A DNA stretch of 64,000 bases from Phlebotomus papatasi (GCF_024763615.1 NC_077222.1:73718001-73782000); one strand, 5' to 3'; positions 1 to 13,200 are shown, numbered from the stretch's first letter. The notes: generated from the letters alone by a model not told the origin. Program-made: numbers and translations.

Positions 1-1286
1 AACAAAAAATCAGATTAAATCGACACGCGACGTTGTTGTAGCAACCAATCCTGCAGTCTCATGGAAAATATATCTATATATCTTGTGATGCTTATGATGA
101 TTTGTAGACTATTTTTCTGTCTCTAATTTTTGCACATAAAGATAAAGGAGACCACAAGTGAAGAGCACCCAAGAGGCGGCAAATGATAAATCGGATTCTT
201 AATGGACTATCCTAGATTGTTTTTAGTTTCGAGTGCCAGACTAATTGGCACAGTAACATTCAACTTTAATTTCTATTGAAAAAAAAACTGTTTGTCACTT
301 GCACGTGGAATATATCCAAGGCGATCCTACGGAGTGTGTTTGAGAATGAGATGCAATGAAAAATTGAGGCATGTGGTGTGTGAGAAATGTGGGGGCAAAT
401 GCAGGAAGTACCACTGACTCACGTGGAAAGAGATGCTCACTCAAAATTTACCTTCATATTACAAAAGCACTGAAATTAATATTTCCTAGAATTGAGGAAA
501 TCTTTGCGGAAGTTGATTTATTTCACTTGAAACTTTTGATCGAATTTGTAGGAGAGATAAATTTAAAGTATATTGCTTTACATTGGTGATAAAATGCTAT
601 GGTACATGTACAAAAAATTTGAAAGGAAAATAATGGAGTTATCACAGCTAAAGATATTAAATAAAAAAAAATATTTTTTGCTTCAGGTATGCCAAATATT
701 CTTTTTAGTGGTCTCTAATGAAATTCACACATCTGTCATTTAATTTAACTCTTTATAGAACACTAAATCAGACATTTATTTACATACACTGTAGATTTAG
801 TTGAAGAACTTAAGGAAAATTGTATATTACTCCCTTCTTTTAGAATTAAAAATTACCTAGTAACTTTTAATTATAATTCGGTAACAAACAAACGAAGATG
901 GTTTTATTTATTTTAACAAAGATTCAAAAAATGTCTTCAATTAAATTAGAACATGTATGTACTAAATGAAGTATTAATGAACTTTAAACATGGGCCATGT
1001 GTAATAAGTACTTAATCCCATGATACATTTTCGTCTCGTAGAGCATTTTTCGATTAGATAGAGCTTAGAAGCATACAGAGCACATAAGACCTTTCAGAGG
1101 TTAAAACCAAGATATTTTGTTCGAGATTAGATATTTTAGTACATGCGAATTATTCTCTTTCAAGGCTAAATTAACTCTAGAGACACAAGTTATGGAACTT
1201 TTATAATAAAGGGGAATGGATAAGCACTTTGAAAAAGGATTAAAAACACTATAAACCGTCATGAAAAAAAATTTAGTGATTTGTAA

Positions 1287-1540
1287 CACTGAGAAAAAAA
1301 CGGGGGTGCGATTAACATTTTTTCCTCAGAACTTTAACACTTTTTTAGGTGTATAAATATATCAACATTTTTAATGTTAATTTTACACCTTTTTAAGGGT
1401 AAAATTAACATGAAAAAGGGTAACTCTAACCCCCAGTAGATCTAAAAAGGGTAATATTTACACATATTTCGGATCAATACTGCAGGGTAACATTAACATT
1501 TCCGGAATGTTATTTTAACTTATTCGGATTTACCTCAGTG
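1287..1540. mobile_element. MITE, CACTGAG termini, copy 1
   Basis: Inverted ends CACTGAG/CTCAGTG, with internal sequence (TTAACATTTTT, GTGTAAAATTAAC, CTGCAGGGTAA-type blocks) shared in opposite orientation with 19018-19270. Dinucleotide AA flanks both sides. Confidence 0.75.
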
Positions 1541-1840
1541 AAGAGAATAATTTTCCTTCAAAAAATATCTGCATTAATTCTATTAATGCTATTTATATCT
1601 ATATCGCAGGATAGAGTGGAGGAGTTGACACATCTATGACTTTAAAAAAATATATATAAGATTTTGGGATATTAAATTAATATATAAAAAATGTACTATA
1701 TAATATTTTCAAATACTTAATTCCAAAGAGAAACTAATTGGATTGGACTTAATTATATCTTGAATACAATTATTAAGCATTTCACTAAGATTCTTTAAAA
1801 CTCTTCTCTAAATATTCATTAACAGTGGGAAATTAAAATA

Positions 1841-2052
1841 GGGGAGACCGGAACAGAATTAGCCAGCAAATGAAATTTTTCTTTACCTATAATTTGGGAA
1901 AAACTTACTTAAATTGCACTGATAAATATTTCGATAGGAAAGAATGTAATCACGTCTGAATAATTAATAGTTTACTCAATATTATTTCTTAGAAAAACTA
2001 AAACACCCTACTATCTTCTTCTATCGCTGGCTAAGTCTGCCCCACTTCCCCC
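1841..2052. mobile_element. MITE with GGGG-type termini flanked by TA
   Basis: The left end GGGGAGACCGGAACAGAATT and the right end, read in reverse (GGGGGAAGTGGGGCAGACTT), are imperfect inverted repeats followed by shared AGCCAGC. TA flanks both ends (1839-1840, 2053-2054). Confidence 0.7.
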
Positions 2053-2229
2053 TACCTCAATTAATTAGAATTGCAAAATTACTCAAGATTATTGGGAGAA
2101 AATTGTGTTATTAATATCTTCTTGCTTCAGAAAAAAAAGATGCAACTAATCCCTTTGATATTTAAAAAAAAACTTAAGTAAAATACTTTTTTTTTTAAAT
2201 ATTAAAAAACTGAAAATAAAGTCTATATA

Positions 2230-2410
2230 GGGGAAAATGGGGCACTTTTGAAAATGATTGGGATTTTTCACCTATATTTAAGTGGAACTGAGACATATTA
2301 TAATGTAATTTAGCTTCCCAATCTGTATGTGTAGCTATAAATTATAGAACGATAAGACTCAATTTTATTTAAAAATGGGTGAAAAATCCAAATGGTGCTC
2401 CACTTCCCCC
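2230..2410. mobile_element. MITE, GGGGAAAATGGGGCAC termini, TA target
   Basis: The ends GGGGAAAATGGGGCACTTTT and, reversed, GGGGGAAGTGGAGCACCATT are inverted repeats flanked by TA. An internal ATTTAGCTTC and tetra-A/T palindromic half matches the copy at 3814-4026. Confidence 0.75.
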
Positions 2411-3813
2411 TATTAATATGTCTATAATTTCTAAAATTTTTAGTGAGGTAAAATAGACAGACATGTACTAAATATTGAACTTACAACTGAAATAGGTGTG
2501 ATTAGAAGAAATCACATCTAAATGTTTCAGTGGAAATTATTGAATTATTAATGAACAACTTGGAAAATTTATCAACGTGTTCGGTCTTTGTTTTACAGAT
2601 TAAATAAATTGTAACTTTATAAAGCATCATTCTGAGAACATAATTACTCAAAGATTTTCTTGGAAGCGACGTTTTCTGTTTATTCTTAACGAGTGTAATT
2701 TTTCAGTAATCCACGCGACGAGTGATACAGTGTAACTTTTTCATCAGAATTTGAAAAAAAAAAAATAAAAGAAAAAACAATCGCGAAGGCCTTATCAATC
2801 GACCAGTTGTGCTGAGAATCTGCTATTTGCTTAAGAGAATAAATACAATTTCACTTTATAAACACGAGCCCAAAGCTATTTGCATTATTTAAAACTCGAT
2901 GGCCCAGAGAGTTGTTTCATCAAGCACGTGTAGAGGCGGTTCCTCGAGTATTTTTTTTCAAATTTATTTTACCTAGTTTCACCTCTTCCTTGCGTCTTTC
3001 TCTTCCTCCTAAACCTCAATGCTCGATTACTGCAGTTCGGAGGCAAAACAAAGACTATTTGAGGAGAGAAGAAAAAGTACACGCGCGCATAATACGTAAG
3101 AGTTTAGCATTTGACTTGCAAAACTTCTTTTTTTTTACAATCTTTCTCCAAGTTCAAATAAAATCGACAATTCTTGTTTTTTCCTGTGTTTGCAACCTTC
3201 AAGCGGGAATATATGTATGTACAGAGGAGAGATGCCTCACAGAGCTTCAGTCCATTCATGTATACAAACATATTTGGGCCGAGGGGTCAATAGCGCGGAA
3301 ATTTGGCACTATACGTACCTCAATTATTATTGCTTCAACCAGTAATTTCACATTACCACTTCCTCAATTAATGCTCTCTCCTCTTCTGTCATTAAAACTC
3401 AAGACGAAAATCGACTAATAAAAACTTTAGTGGATTTAATTGTACCTGCTGCTTTAAAGGCAACACGTGTGAATTTGCAATTACTTTTTTGGATTGGGAA
3501 AGCACGAGATTCTGCAGAAAATGGATTTTAATTGCGAAAAAAAAGCATTCTTGCACGGTTTATAAAGTTAATACAAAGGTTAAATTGCTTCCGGCCATAA
3601 CAAAATGAGAAGAATGGGGCATTCCCAATATTTAGATTTCTCTTATGTTCGCATTGCTAAATTTAAAAGTCTGCTGCAGACTGTTCAGAATGATGTTAAA
3701 TTTGACTAGAAAATGAAACAAATTGGGTACATAGATATCTAATAAAAAGAGAATAAAAAAATTAAATGGATAAAATTTATAAAGTATTTTTGGGATAGGA
3801 GAAATTTGAAGTA

Positions 3814-4026
3814 GGGGGAAATGGGGCGCCTTTGAAAGTGAAGCACCTTTGAAATTGGGATTTTTCACCTAATTTTAAATAAAATTGAGCCTTATCGTGA
3901 TATAATTTAGTTGCACAAATAGTTTGAGAAGCTAAATTACATTATGAATGGCTCGGTTCCACTTAAACATAAGAGAAAAATCCCAATTTTAAAGGTGCCC
4001 CACTTTCAAAGGTGCCCACTTCCCCC
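3814..4026. mobile_element. MITE, GGGGGAAATGGGGC termini, TA target
   Basis: The ends GGGGGAAATGGGGCGCCTTT and, reversed, GGGGGAAGTGGGCACCTTTG are flanked by TA. Both arms repeat the TTTGAAAGTG motif. A decayed relative lies at about 38701-38921. Confidence 0.78.
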
Positions 4027-4229
4027 TATTGATCCATATTGGCAACTTAATAGTACGGTTTACCGACAAAATTGGTATAATTTACTGTATATCTAGAATG
4101 TTTACTAATGAATGTGAACTTTTATTTCATAAAAACATTTATTGTGATTTAAATAAATAAGTAATTCTGGAATTTTTGAAGAAAAATGCAGCATTTATAA
4201 AATATACTTGATAAAACTCGAAATATTTA

Positions 4230-4446
4230 GGGTAAAGTAGTACAAGTTGGACAGGGCTTTCTTTCTTGATAAATTTAGTACTTCATTTTTATTTGTATAT
4301 TATTTTTGATGCTTTAGTTTTATAAATTGGTTCCTTGTGATTAAAAAAAATGTAGTACTGTATTTATCAAGAAAAAATCCCTGTCCAACTTGTACCGGCG
4401 AATTGTCCAATTTTTAACACTATGTCCAAATTGTATCACTTTACCC
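4230..4446. mobile_element. MITE, GGGTAAAGTAGTACAAG termini, copy 1
   Basis: The left end GGGTAAAGTAGTACAAGTTG and a right end of ATGTCCAAATTGTATCACTTTACCC type, TA-flanked. Interior TTGATAAATTTAGTACTTC is shared with 5221-5468, only about 780 bp away. Confidence 0.78.
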
Positions 4447-5220
4447 TATGTTAGAGTTCACTGTAATTTTCCTAAATAATTTACTAAAGAAAAAAAAACG
4501 CAATTTTATACAGCATTTTTCTTGTCAATGAGATCAGTACAAAATTACAGCAGATAAGCGGGGAGATGTGTTAAAAAAATTTATGGTAATGTAGTTTAAT
4601 TATTATGTTATAAATTAAACAGTAAAAATAATATTGGCCGTTTCATCATCACTTTCGTTGCACATTTGTATAAATAGAGGGAACTGGGACAGATTGGCCA
4701 AGAGTAGAATTGACAGTGGCATGTTATAGTTTGCCTATGAATTATGTTATATTATGAATTAAATACCTAATGGACAAAACCAAGATAATATTTGCAATGG
4801 TAAATTGGTTCGGCTCGGAGCACCCGATAAGTTGAAACAAAGGATTGGATCTATAATGTGTTGTAGTATTTATTTTAAATCGATAAATCCTCTGTTTTTG
4901 AAAATTGTTTTGTTCACAATCTTGTATTAAAATGAGCTTTTCTCAAAGAACGCTCGCTTTTTTCTTCTTCATATAGGTAACGGACTTTTTTGAATTTAAA
5001 AGCAATTTTTGAAAAAGTGTTTTTACTTCTTCAACAACTTTATGTTTAAATAAAAAATATTTAATATTATCTTTTAATAGAAAAACAAAACCGATAAATT
5101 TTCTTTAAATAGGGTACTATAGCCCAATTCAGAACCTTCTTTAAATAAGATTTTTCACGACTTTTAATGAAAACAGAGAATTTATCCTTTATTTAACACA
5201 ATACTAAATTTTTATTTATA

Positions 5221-5468
5221 GGGTAAAGTGGTACAAGTTGGACAGTGGTACAAGTTGGACAATGGTACAATTTCGACAGGGCTTTTTGTCTTGATAAATT
5301 TAGTACTTCATTTTTATTTGTATATTTTTAATGCTTTAGTTTTATAATTTGGTTCCTTGTGCTTAGAAACAAATTTTGTACTGTATTTATCAAGAAAAAA
5401 GCCATGTCCAACTTGTACCGGCGAATTGTCCAACTTGTAACACTAATTCCAAATTATAAACTTTACAC
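5221..5468. mobile_element. MITE, GGGTAAAGTGGTACAAG termini, copy 2
   Basis: Same subfamily as 4230-4446 in the same orientation. The 5' end has an extra internal repeat of the GTACAAGTTGGACA unit, and the 3' end has decayed (TTTACAC instead of TTTACCC). Confidence 0.75.
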
Positions 5469-8400
5469 TATTGAAACTTCGAACCCGGCTGCATCGTTCT
5501 TCGTCGGTAATGAATAGGTTAGGTACCGATAACTTTTTTTAATTTATGAATCAATTTAAGCGGTAGTAAACCAGTATACACCCAAAACCCCCAAAACCCA
5601 TGCGAAAATATATTTCACGGAGAGCTCTTTCTCGTCAGTTCGAGCACTCTGCAAAACTGAAATGCTTTGCAATCTCTGTTCACAAAAGAATACACAAGGA
5701 AACCTTTCATTTGTTGACTAATTTAGCCCCGATATTTTCAATTATATTTTTATTTATAGTTACCATTAATAATTAGTTAATTATACTTGATCAAGCATTA
5801 CAATTTATAGTACAAAATTCTATTAAAGAATCGCTTTCTAGAAACAAATCTTTAATACGATGAGTACGATGTACTAGAAGAGTCTCTCAGCGTGGAACAT
5901 ATTATTATAATAATTACAATTAATTTTGATGATTATTTTAATAAACCTACTGAAAAAACCTTTATTTGAAGTTATAGTATCTATCGATTTAATGTGTCAA
6001 TTAAGATGAAGAGGCCCCCAAAGAGAATGTCAAGATAGCGGAATATGAATAAATCATTGAGCTGTGCGAAGTCGACATCGTGAATTTTGCAAGAGATTAT
6101 TCTTTTAATCACAGATCTCGTTGCCCCCTAATTTTTCTAATGGTTATAATATTTCATATCCGTTAGAAATTGCGATTTTGTACAGAAGTTTTCTTTTTTT
6201 TTTTTGTAAAGGAAATACCTCGGTATTATATTGGCCCATTATGGAATTATGAATTCTTACAATTGAACTCTATCCAATAGAAGACGCGAAATTGTAATGG
6301 TGAGATTGAGTAGGAATAAAAAGAGCGGGTAAATGACTCTCAAACACGTGTAGCAATAAAGCTATCAAAAGTGATTTAAGAATTTTATTGTCCCATTTCC
6401 GATTGATTTATTCAATTCGCCTGAGAATTAAACTCAAGTATATAAACATTTTAATGGCAATTTCATCGACTTCTTTTTTTTCTGCTTCCCCAGACAATTA
6501 ATCTACGGAGCTATATGTCCGAACTTTGTAGGTTTCTTTGAGGCTCAAATTGGGAGCAATAATGAGAAGAAACTTTGTGTGATTCTCTGTGCCAAAATTA
6601 ATTTACGTTCACAAGATTATACGGAATGTCTTAGAAAATGGATCAAGTTGGAAGGGAGATTTGCATGAATTGCTGTCGACAAATGACGCGGGATCATTTG
6701 GAAGCTTTTTCAAGGAAGGAATAATTTCTAGCAATTAAACCGTAAATGAAGACACGTGAAGAACAATGTGGAATTATTCTGTCGGTATTTCACCTTTCTG
6801 GTAAGACATAGCTTTTTTTATTTAGCAATCTTCTTAGCATTTAAACAGTTGGATCACATTGAAAAAAAAACTAGTCATTGTAATTACAATGAACTTCAAT
6901 TTTTCCATACCAGCTGTGTTTTCCCTTTTGAGGTATTAAATGGAATTTTTATTTGAGTCACGATTCACCATAAAATCTTGTTTTTTTTTTCTTTCGAAGA
7001 AGTCGTTCCAAAATATTAAAATAAAAAACAAAAACAATAAGTTGTACTTACATGACTCATCTAGTTGAGCAGGTAATGAAGAACAAGTATTCCTCACACG
7101 ATTTCACCTAAAAAATCAATCCTTCTAAATTCACACTTTCTTAAGAAAATTGCACGGAAATTATCAATGAGATAGTAAACTATGGTGTTTGGCGTGAGAA
7201 GTGTCTTGCTTAAGTGACCGACCACGAATGAAGTCGCAATCAGTTGCTCAGACGAGTTGAGAGCCCAATGTCTCTCGTCGACAACGAGCTGCACGAAGAC
7301 TCCACGTTTGTTGCCGCATTCTGCTATAGACTCGTCAGGGAATGCGCCTGTGAAAATTTCACACGTGAGGCATGAAAAGTTTCAGGAATTTCCAATCACC
7401 CCGCAGAAACACGCGATGACCTCAACTGCCAAAGATTCTTCTGCATGTTTGTTCACCAAATATTTTGCAGATTTTCAACACATTTCAGACAACACCTAAA
7501 AACCAAAACTTCAAATAAAACATTTTTATCTTAATTCGCTGTCAGAAGAGTAAGCATTGTACAATGCAAAAATAGCCTGTAAATAGATATAATTTGGTTT
7601 AATAGACATTAGTTGAAGATTATTCTACAAAAGTAGCATGGTCAAATGAATAACCATGGCGGAATGCTTCTTCAATTCAATAATTTTACGCTATTCCTCT
7701 TAATTCGGTTCCCCGTAGTTTGTCTGCTCGAATTTCACGTAGGGAGCAATAATAGCTAGTTCCAGTTGTTTAGATCTCGAACTGAAATCCTACATTATGG
7801 TAGAACCTTGTAAATTTGAAAATAAAATCTTGAATCTTTCTAAAGAACGGCTTTTCAAAGTCAAATGTTGAAAAAATAAATGTATTATTTAACAGATTTT
7901 TACAAATTTGGTTTCGTTCAAAAAGTTTCAAACCATTTCAAATCTTTTCAATCTCTAATTTTTTTTTTTTTGGAGATCTTTTTAGCAATTTATAAATCAA
8001 TAAATTAATGATGTTACACTGAATAATAATTTTCTAAAAGTGCCCAAAGTCGTTATGACAATATTTCTTCGATTTCTTCCCAAGAATTGGACGAATTATG
8101 TAAAACTACGAAACTATCTGATGAGGTATGGCATCTGAATCACTTTATCTTAAAGTTTTGCATATTTTTGATAGGTTTCATAATGGCTTAACTGAAGCAT
8201 TTTGTTTAAAAAAATTACTAAAAATTGTACATAATTGTTTGCAACTTTGGGAACAATTTAAATTTTCATTTGAAAAAATTGAAAAAAAAAATGGAGAATC
8301 GCATTATTTAAATGGATTTATTCGATTTTAACCAATTTTTGCGGATCATATCTATCTTTTCATCAAATCATAGGTCATACTCTGAATATTAAGTTATTGA

Positions 8401-8806
8401 AACAACATGTTTGAACGCACTTTAGCAGCAGTGACTCATATTAAAATTTTATTGAATAAGTGTGATAACACAGTAAGAAATGGCTAAATTATGAACTAAT
8501 TTATTAATTAGTTTATTAGCGATTCAATTTGATTGATACATGCGGAACAGCAGGACTATTCCAAATTAAATTCATCTTGCCCCTTAGCTAGAATCTTAGT
8601 TAAAATGGCACATTGTCATCTCGTATAAGAAAGTACGGGAATTGTATAAATGTTTTACGGTTCTCTATAAAAAATTAATATCTCAGGATCTAATTTATAT
8701 TTCGCCTCAAACTTCTTTTCTTTGAGAGCCCTATTATAAAGCTACAACTATGCCTGATAAGATCTTTTTAGCAACAAGACTGAATATGTTTTTTACAGCC
8801 TTTTAA

Positions 8807-9038
8807 CACTAAACCTACCGACCGTTTTTGGTCTTTTTTCGGTCAAATGACAAACCGCGGTAGGGTAGGATACTCAACGAATTTGTCTTTGAAAAGAGCA
8901 AAAAAAAAACAAAATTTAAATACTGAAAAATATATTACATGCATATTTTAAGAAATTTATAAAATTTGACAGTGACATTGTACCGCTTAAAGTTAATTTT
9001 AAACCGGTCAATTTGACCGAGTCTTGGTAGGTTTAGTG
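8807..9038. mobile_element. TTAA-flanked MITE (piggyBac-type target)
   Basis: Ends CACTAAACCTACCGACCG and, reversed, CACTAAACCTACCAAGAC, with TTAA immediately outside both (8803-8806, 9039-9042). The element sits inside an older dispersed repeat (about 8650-9096) that recurs at 20180-20765. TTAA is the hallmark target of piggyBac elements. Confidence 0.75.
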
Positions 9039-9719
9039 TTAAAGGTGTTAAAGAAAGGATGCATTGGTACAATTTTGTGCCTTGTTCTAAAATCCAATAA
9101 CAGAGTTAATAAACCCAATAACATGCAAAAATATAATTCACAGTGAGCTATATCTTGTGAGTTCGAGCATTCCGCAAAGTTGGGACGCTTTGTTAAATTG
9201 AAAACTCTCTTTTTGTGTGTGGAAATTCGGATTAATAAATTCATACAAATTTATAAGTACATATACACATACATTACGCGTTACATAAGTATTTTTTAAT
9301 TACAAAAGAGACTATAAAGATTTCTAATTAAATATTTCAATATCATATGAAAATTTCTTGGAATTTTCCTACGTGTCACAAAGAAATTTCAATAACAAAT
9401 GCGAATCATCAACTGCCGCAGCACATTTATCAACATTTCCCAATGTTCTGTACAGGCAAATATAAAATCAAAGTGGATCAAGAGGGATGGATAAATAAAC
9501 ACACGCTTCCAATGTAGAAACAGTCAAGAGGAAGTGAAGGGGGATACATGAATCGTCAAATTCGTCATTCGTATTTTTTCAGCAACTCTAATGTGAATAG
9601 ATTTCCCTCCTGTTGAGAGATTCTCTCGATAAATTCATTATCAGCTTATTGATTGTCTGGGCATTCCAGTGGGAGTTTTTATTTTTTTTTTTTTTTTGTT
9701 CAAACATTCACAGGGTCTT

Positions 9720-10180
9720 TGTTCTAAACACATCTCGTAGCTTCCGGCTAAAATTGTCACCAAAGTGAAATTGGCAACTTCCTACTTCTCCACCAAAATT
9801 CTGCACATGAAACACTCCCGAAGCGTTACAGTATACCAGCAAAGGTTGTATTTGTGAGAATGTAGCCGGATAAAACGACGCTATGGATGGAGTGTGGGTC
9901 AGGCACGTGCTTCCCAAACCCTCGCAATTCTCTCTCAGCTCCACCCACCGCCCGCGTTTCCCCACAAAATATATGCACAGAGAGGCCGATACGCAGCAGA
10001 CAAAGGCAAAACACCGAAAAAGCTCATCGACCTCTTTAACGCAGGATCCTCTCCGTACCCCTTGCACTACCCATCTCATCTCAGACCCCTCTGTTTTCGC
10101 AATAACCTAACCATGTCCTCTCACTCGCACCCATACAACCATCGGTAGTGCGAATTTTGCCACCAAAAATATCCAGTTTT
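9720..10180. other. Less AT-rich non-coding block, possibly regulatory
   Basis: The block stands out in base composition and is open in several overlapping frames on both strands, which points to composition rather than coding. No domain, splice pair or repeat relation was recognised. It could be an enhancer, a non-coding exon or a decayed sequence. Confidence 0.3.
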
Positions 10181-10478
10181 GCGAGTAATTTCATCATGAA
10201 CATGTCACGGATATTGCAATAATCTCAGATGCAATGCATAATATAAAAATAATAGTAGCGTTGTAGAACATCTCGTAAGGGAAATAATTCTTCTTGTATG
10301 AGATGAGTTTGAAAAATTAAACCTATCTCGTATTAAACCCTAAAGTTGACTGCCCTGTACCATAAGATTGACTTTGTTACCGTTGATTTTATTTATAGGC
10401 TTCTTTACATCAGCAAATTAAAGTGGATCGAGATTTCAAGACCCGGTACCAAGCGGAGCTCGTAGTTCTTGAGTATTA

Positions 10479-10608
10479 GGGCCTCGACAGACCTGAGGAT
10501 TAGCCGAGGGACGACTTAGCGTAATTATATTCGAAATAATGATTAAATTACATTTCCATAATTTTCCACTAAGTCGTCTCTCGGCTTAAGTCGTAAGTGT
10601 GTCTAGGG
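10479..10608. mobile_element. Hairpin MITE 1 of a three-element cluster
   Basis: Arms read TTAGCCGAGGGACGACTTAG and, reversed, TTAAGCCGAGAGACGACTTA, so the element folds almost entirely on itself. A half copy is seen near 29647-29692. Confidence 0.65.
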
Positions 10609-10632
10609 CATTATAAGGGCTTCACACCTAAT

Positions 10633-10770
10633 GGCCTCTACACATTGGGAGCAATTTTTGTCAAAAATTGCTTTTTTGAAGGAAATTCCCTGCAGCGTTG
10701 TAGGGGGAAACGTCAAATTTCTGTCAAAAACGCAATTTTTGACGAAAATTGCTTCCAATGTGTAGACGCC
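10633..10770. mobile_element. Hairpin MITE 2, CTCTACACATTGG termini
   Basis: Left GGCCTCTACACATTGGGAGC and reversed right GGCGTCTACACATTGGAAGC. The arms continue through GCAATTTTTGTCAAAAATTGC-like sequence. A related element with different interior lies at 39604-39713. Confidence 0.7.
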
Positions 10771-10963
10771 TTAAGGCTTAGCCATCTGGCTTAACTTCTC
10801 TAAATTCTAATGAGTCATGATTTTTTTTTAGGAAATTGTTGTTTTGGATTGGACATTAAGGGCAAATGGTCCATTTACATTTTGAAAAATCAATTAAATT
10901 GCTTGTTAATTAGATTTTTGAAATCTTCGGGAACTGGGCTAAACCTCCAGTCTGAAGCCAGCA
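10771..10963. repeat. Dispersed repeat with AGGCTTAGCC and AGTCTGAAGCC ends
   Basis: Abuts the preceding MITE. Shares TCGGGAACTGxGCTAAACCTCCAGTCTGAAGCC with 34407-34614 and, inverted, with 41435-41640. Its outer left end is lost, probably at the junction. Confidence 0.65.
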
Positions 10964-11118
10964 TTAGGGTAGGGATTATGTATTCCTATAGATCTATTGC
11001 AGGATTTTGTTAAAAACAAATAAAAATATTAATTTTAACGCGATGCAGACGGCTTCCTGTTTCATGTAGCTTATATTTGTTCCTCAAGCCCTTAACCCTT
11101 AATAATCGTAAATGTTTA

Positions 11119-11348
11119 GGGCAAGGGTTGTCCGTGGTGCAATTGGTAAGAGCTTTCGGTTCTTGGGCAGTGTGCCCCCGACCCGACTCAATGTCATACT
11201 TGTGAGTTCGAGTCCTGCCCGGTGTAAAATTGAAGCGTCTGAACGAGTATATTCTTCATAATATGTTGTAAATCGAATAAAAAAATTGTAAAATGAACAA
11301 TGTACTACAAAATGGCAAAAAAACCCGGTATATTAAATAAATAATAAT
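11119..11348 (+). mobile_element. tRNA-derived SINE with 8-bp target-site duplication
   Basis: Polymerase III box A (TGGTGCAATTGG, 11135-11146) and box B (GAGTTCGAGTCC, 11204-11215) lie near the 5' end, followed by a tRNA-unrelated part and a 3' tail of AATAAATAATAATAA type. Perfect AATGTTTA duplications flank it at 11111-11118 and 11349-11356. It does not fold as a working tRNA because the A-B spacing is too long and the arms do not pair. Confidence 0.72.
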
Positions 11349-12934
11349 AATGTTTAATACAAAGTTTTATACAGAGAACAGTCTGTCGTATCCTTTTCGA
11401 AATAAATTGAATTAAATTGATTAAGTAGAGTGAAGCTTAAATCGCCGTTATTCAAATACCGTTAAGGTACTTGACAGACTTACAACTTAAGACGAGTTGA
11501 CGGTTTTTTATTTCAATTTTGGCCAATCGGTAAAATTTTATTACTATTATTATTAAATCATCGCATAGAGATATTTGTATTTACAAGGTAATTATTTTTA
11601 CAATGTTATATCCCGTAATAAAAGAATCTGCTAAATCCGTATTGTAGACGCCCAAGAACACCTTCCTGTAAAGTGGATGCCTCTACCGTGCTCCCGGAGT
11701 TGCTAGGCTAAATCGGTGCATTATATTACGCTTTTATTAAACGGATTAAACGTGAAAGTGGTTTAAATCACACATTCAGACCTTTCCAATGGACAAGACT
11801 CGACTCACAATGTGAGGCAAGTCAAGAATCAATCCGCCTAAAAGCAAACGCTCTTACAAATTTCCCCATGAGATCTCCAATCCGACAAATTTGACATCAC
11901 AAAGTTTGTAACTGAATGCTACTGATATACAAGAGACGAATACTCCGACGGATATTTGAAGCTGTTTGGGATGTTTCGACGGGATAATTTCGTATTAGAA
12001 TGAACTATGAACTGAGGCAATTCTACGAACAGCTCAACATTGTTGCTTCCATCCGGGCGAAGCAACTGAACAGATAATGCCCAAGAAGATACTGAATACG
12101 AAGCCGAAAGGAATTCGTCAATGCTCCTTAAAGGATTGGGCCTTTAAAAGGACCCCTTAAAGTATAAAGGTTCTTAAATAATTTGGAATGTTGAGACGCT
12201 GAAAGGTTATAGGTTTGAATCGTGGAGAATGGCAGGGGTTAGTGAGTGCAAGAGACCTTGTCCCTCAATAGGACGTAGCGTCACCTCAGTAAGTATGTAA
12301 CTGAAAGTTGGATTCAGGACACATACTATTAACATGACTTCAAGTATTCGACTAAGTTTTTCTACTTTGTCACACATTTTTCATTTTACACTTGTAAAAG
12401 CAATTTGTAGTATCGCTTCTGTAATGTAAGGGACACGAAAAATTTTATTGTGAATAAGTTATAAGAGAAATCTTTGAAGGGAACTTTCTTTTGAAAATAA
12501 AATTTCAGATTCATATCCAATTTTAACAAGTTCGTGTAAGGAAATCGAAATGTTTTAAACAAATTCAATCTTTTCCTAAACAGGTGACGAATACGCAAAG
12601 TAAGATTGATCTGAAAATTCATCAAATTATCAAAAGCCGTTCGTTGCGTAGAAAAGAAAAAAATCGTTTCTCTAATTAAATAAGTGATGTGGGAAAAATT
12701 AGACAAAAACTCGAATAAAATCCACAAGAGATAAATATTAAGAATTACTAAAGAAAATACAATAAGATATCGAAGGCTCTGATAAATTGTGTTTAAATTT
12801 TTAGAGTGCATTGTACCGGAAGGACATCTTGTTCTAAAAAACAGATTTCTCAACCATTGTCTGCACATTTGATTTAAAATTCGTTTGCCTTTCTACTCTA
12901 GTGATATCCGTACAGAAAAGGGATTTAATAAATA

Positions 12935-13168
12935 CTGTAGACTCTCACTTAATCGGCTCTTTTTCAATCGGGCGAAAAAATTTGTTGACAATTTCCACGT
13001 TTAATTATGAAGCTAATTCGCTCAAATCCACTGTAGTTGCTCTTGTTTTATCGTGATTCCTTACAATTGAGCGCTTCTTGTGGAATTTACAAAGGCTTTG
13101 ACGCCCAAATCTATCGATAAACCGGATGACATTTTGCCCCAAATGCCCAATTGAGAGAGAGTCTACTG
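12935..13168. mobile_element. MITE with pogo/Tigger-type CTGTAGACTCTC termini
   Basis: Left CTGTAGACTCTCACTTAATC and reversed right CAGTAGACTCTCTCTCAATT, TA-flanked (12933-12934, 13169-13170). The CAGTAGA-type end plus TA target is typical of pogo-like elements. Confidence 0.75.
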
Positions 13169-13200
13169 TATAGCTCTATTCATAAAATTCGAATAATATA

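Noticed and set aside
2912..3418. 168-codon open frame on the plus strand
   Set aside because: Low-complexity, Phe/Leu-rich from T-rich DNA, no domain, no splice context and no recognisable homology. Best explained as chance.
4676..5120. Another TA-type MITE starting at AGAGGGAACTGGGACAG
   Set aside because: Only a left-like end is seen; no matching right end was found.
9708..10148. Several overlapping open frames (up to 123 codons) on both strands
   Set aside because: Frames on both strands in one block reflect reduced AT content. None shows a domain or conserved pattern.
11119..11220. tRNA gene
   Set aside because: A and B boxes are present, but arms do not pair and spacing is wrong. Tail and target duplication mark it as a SINE.
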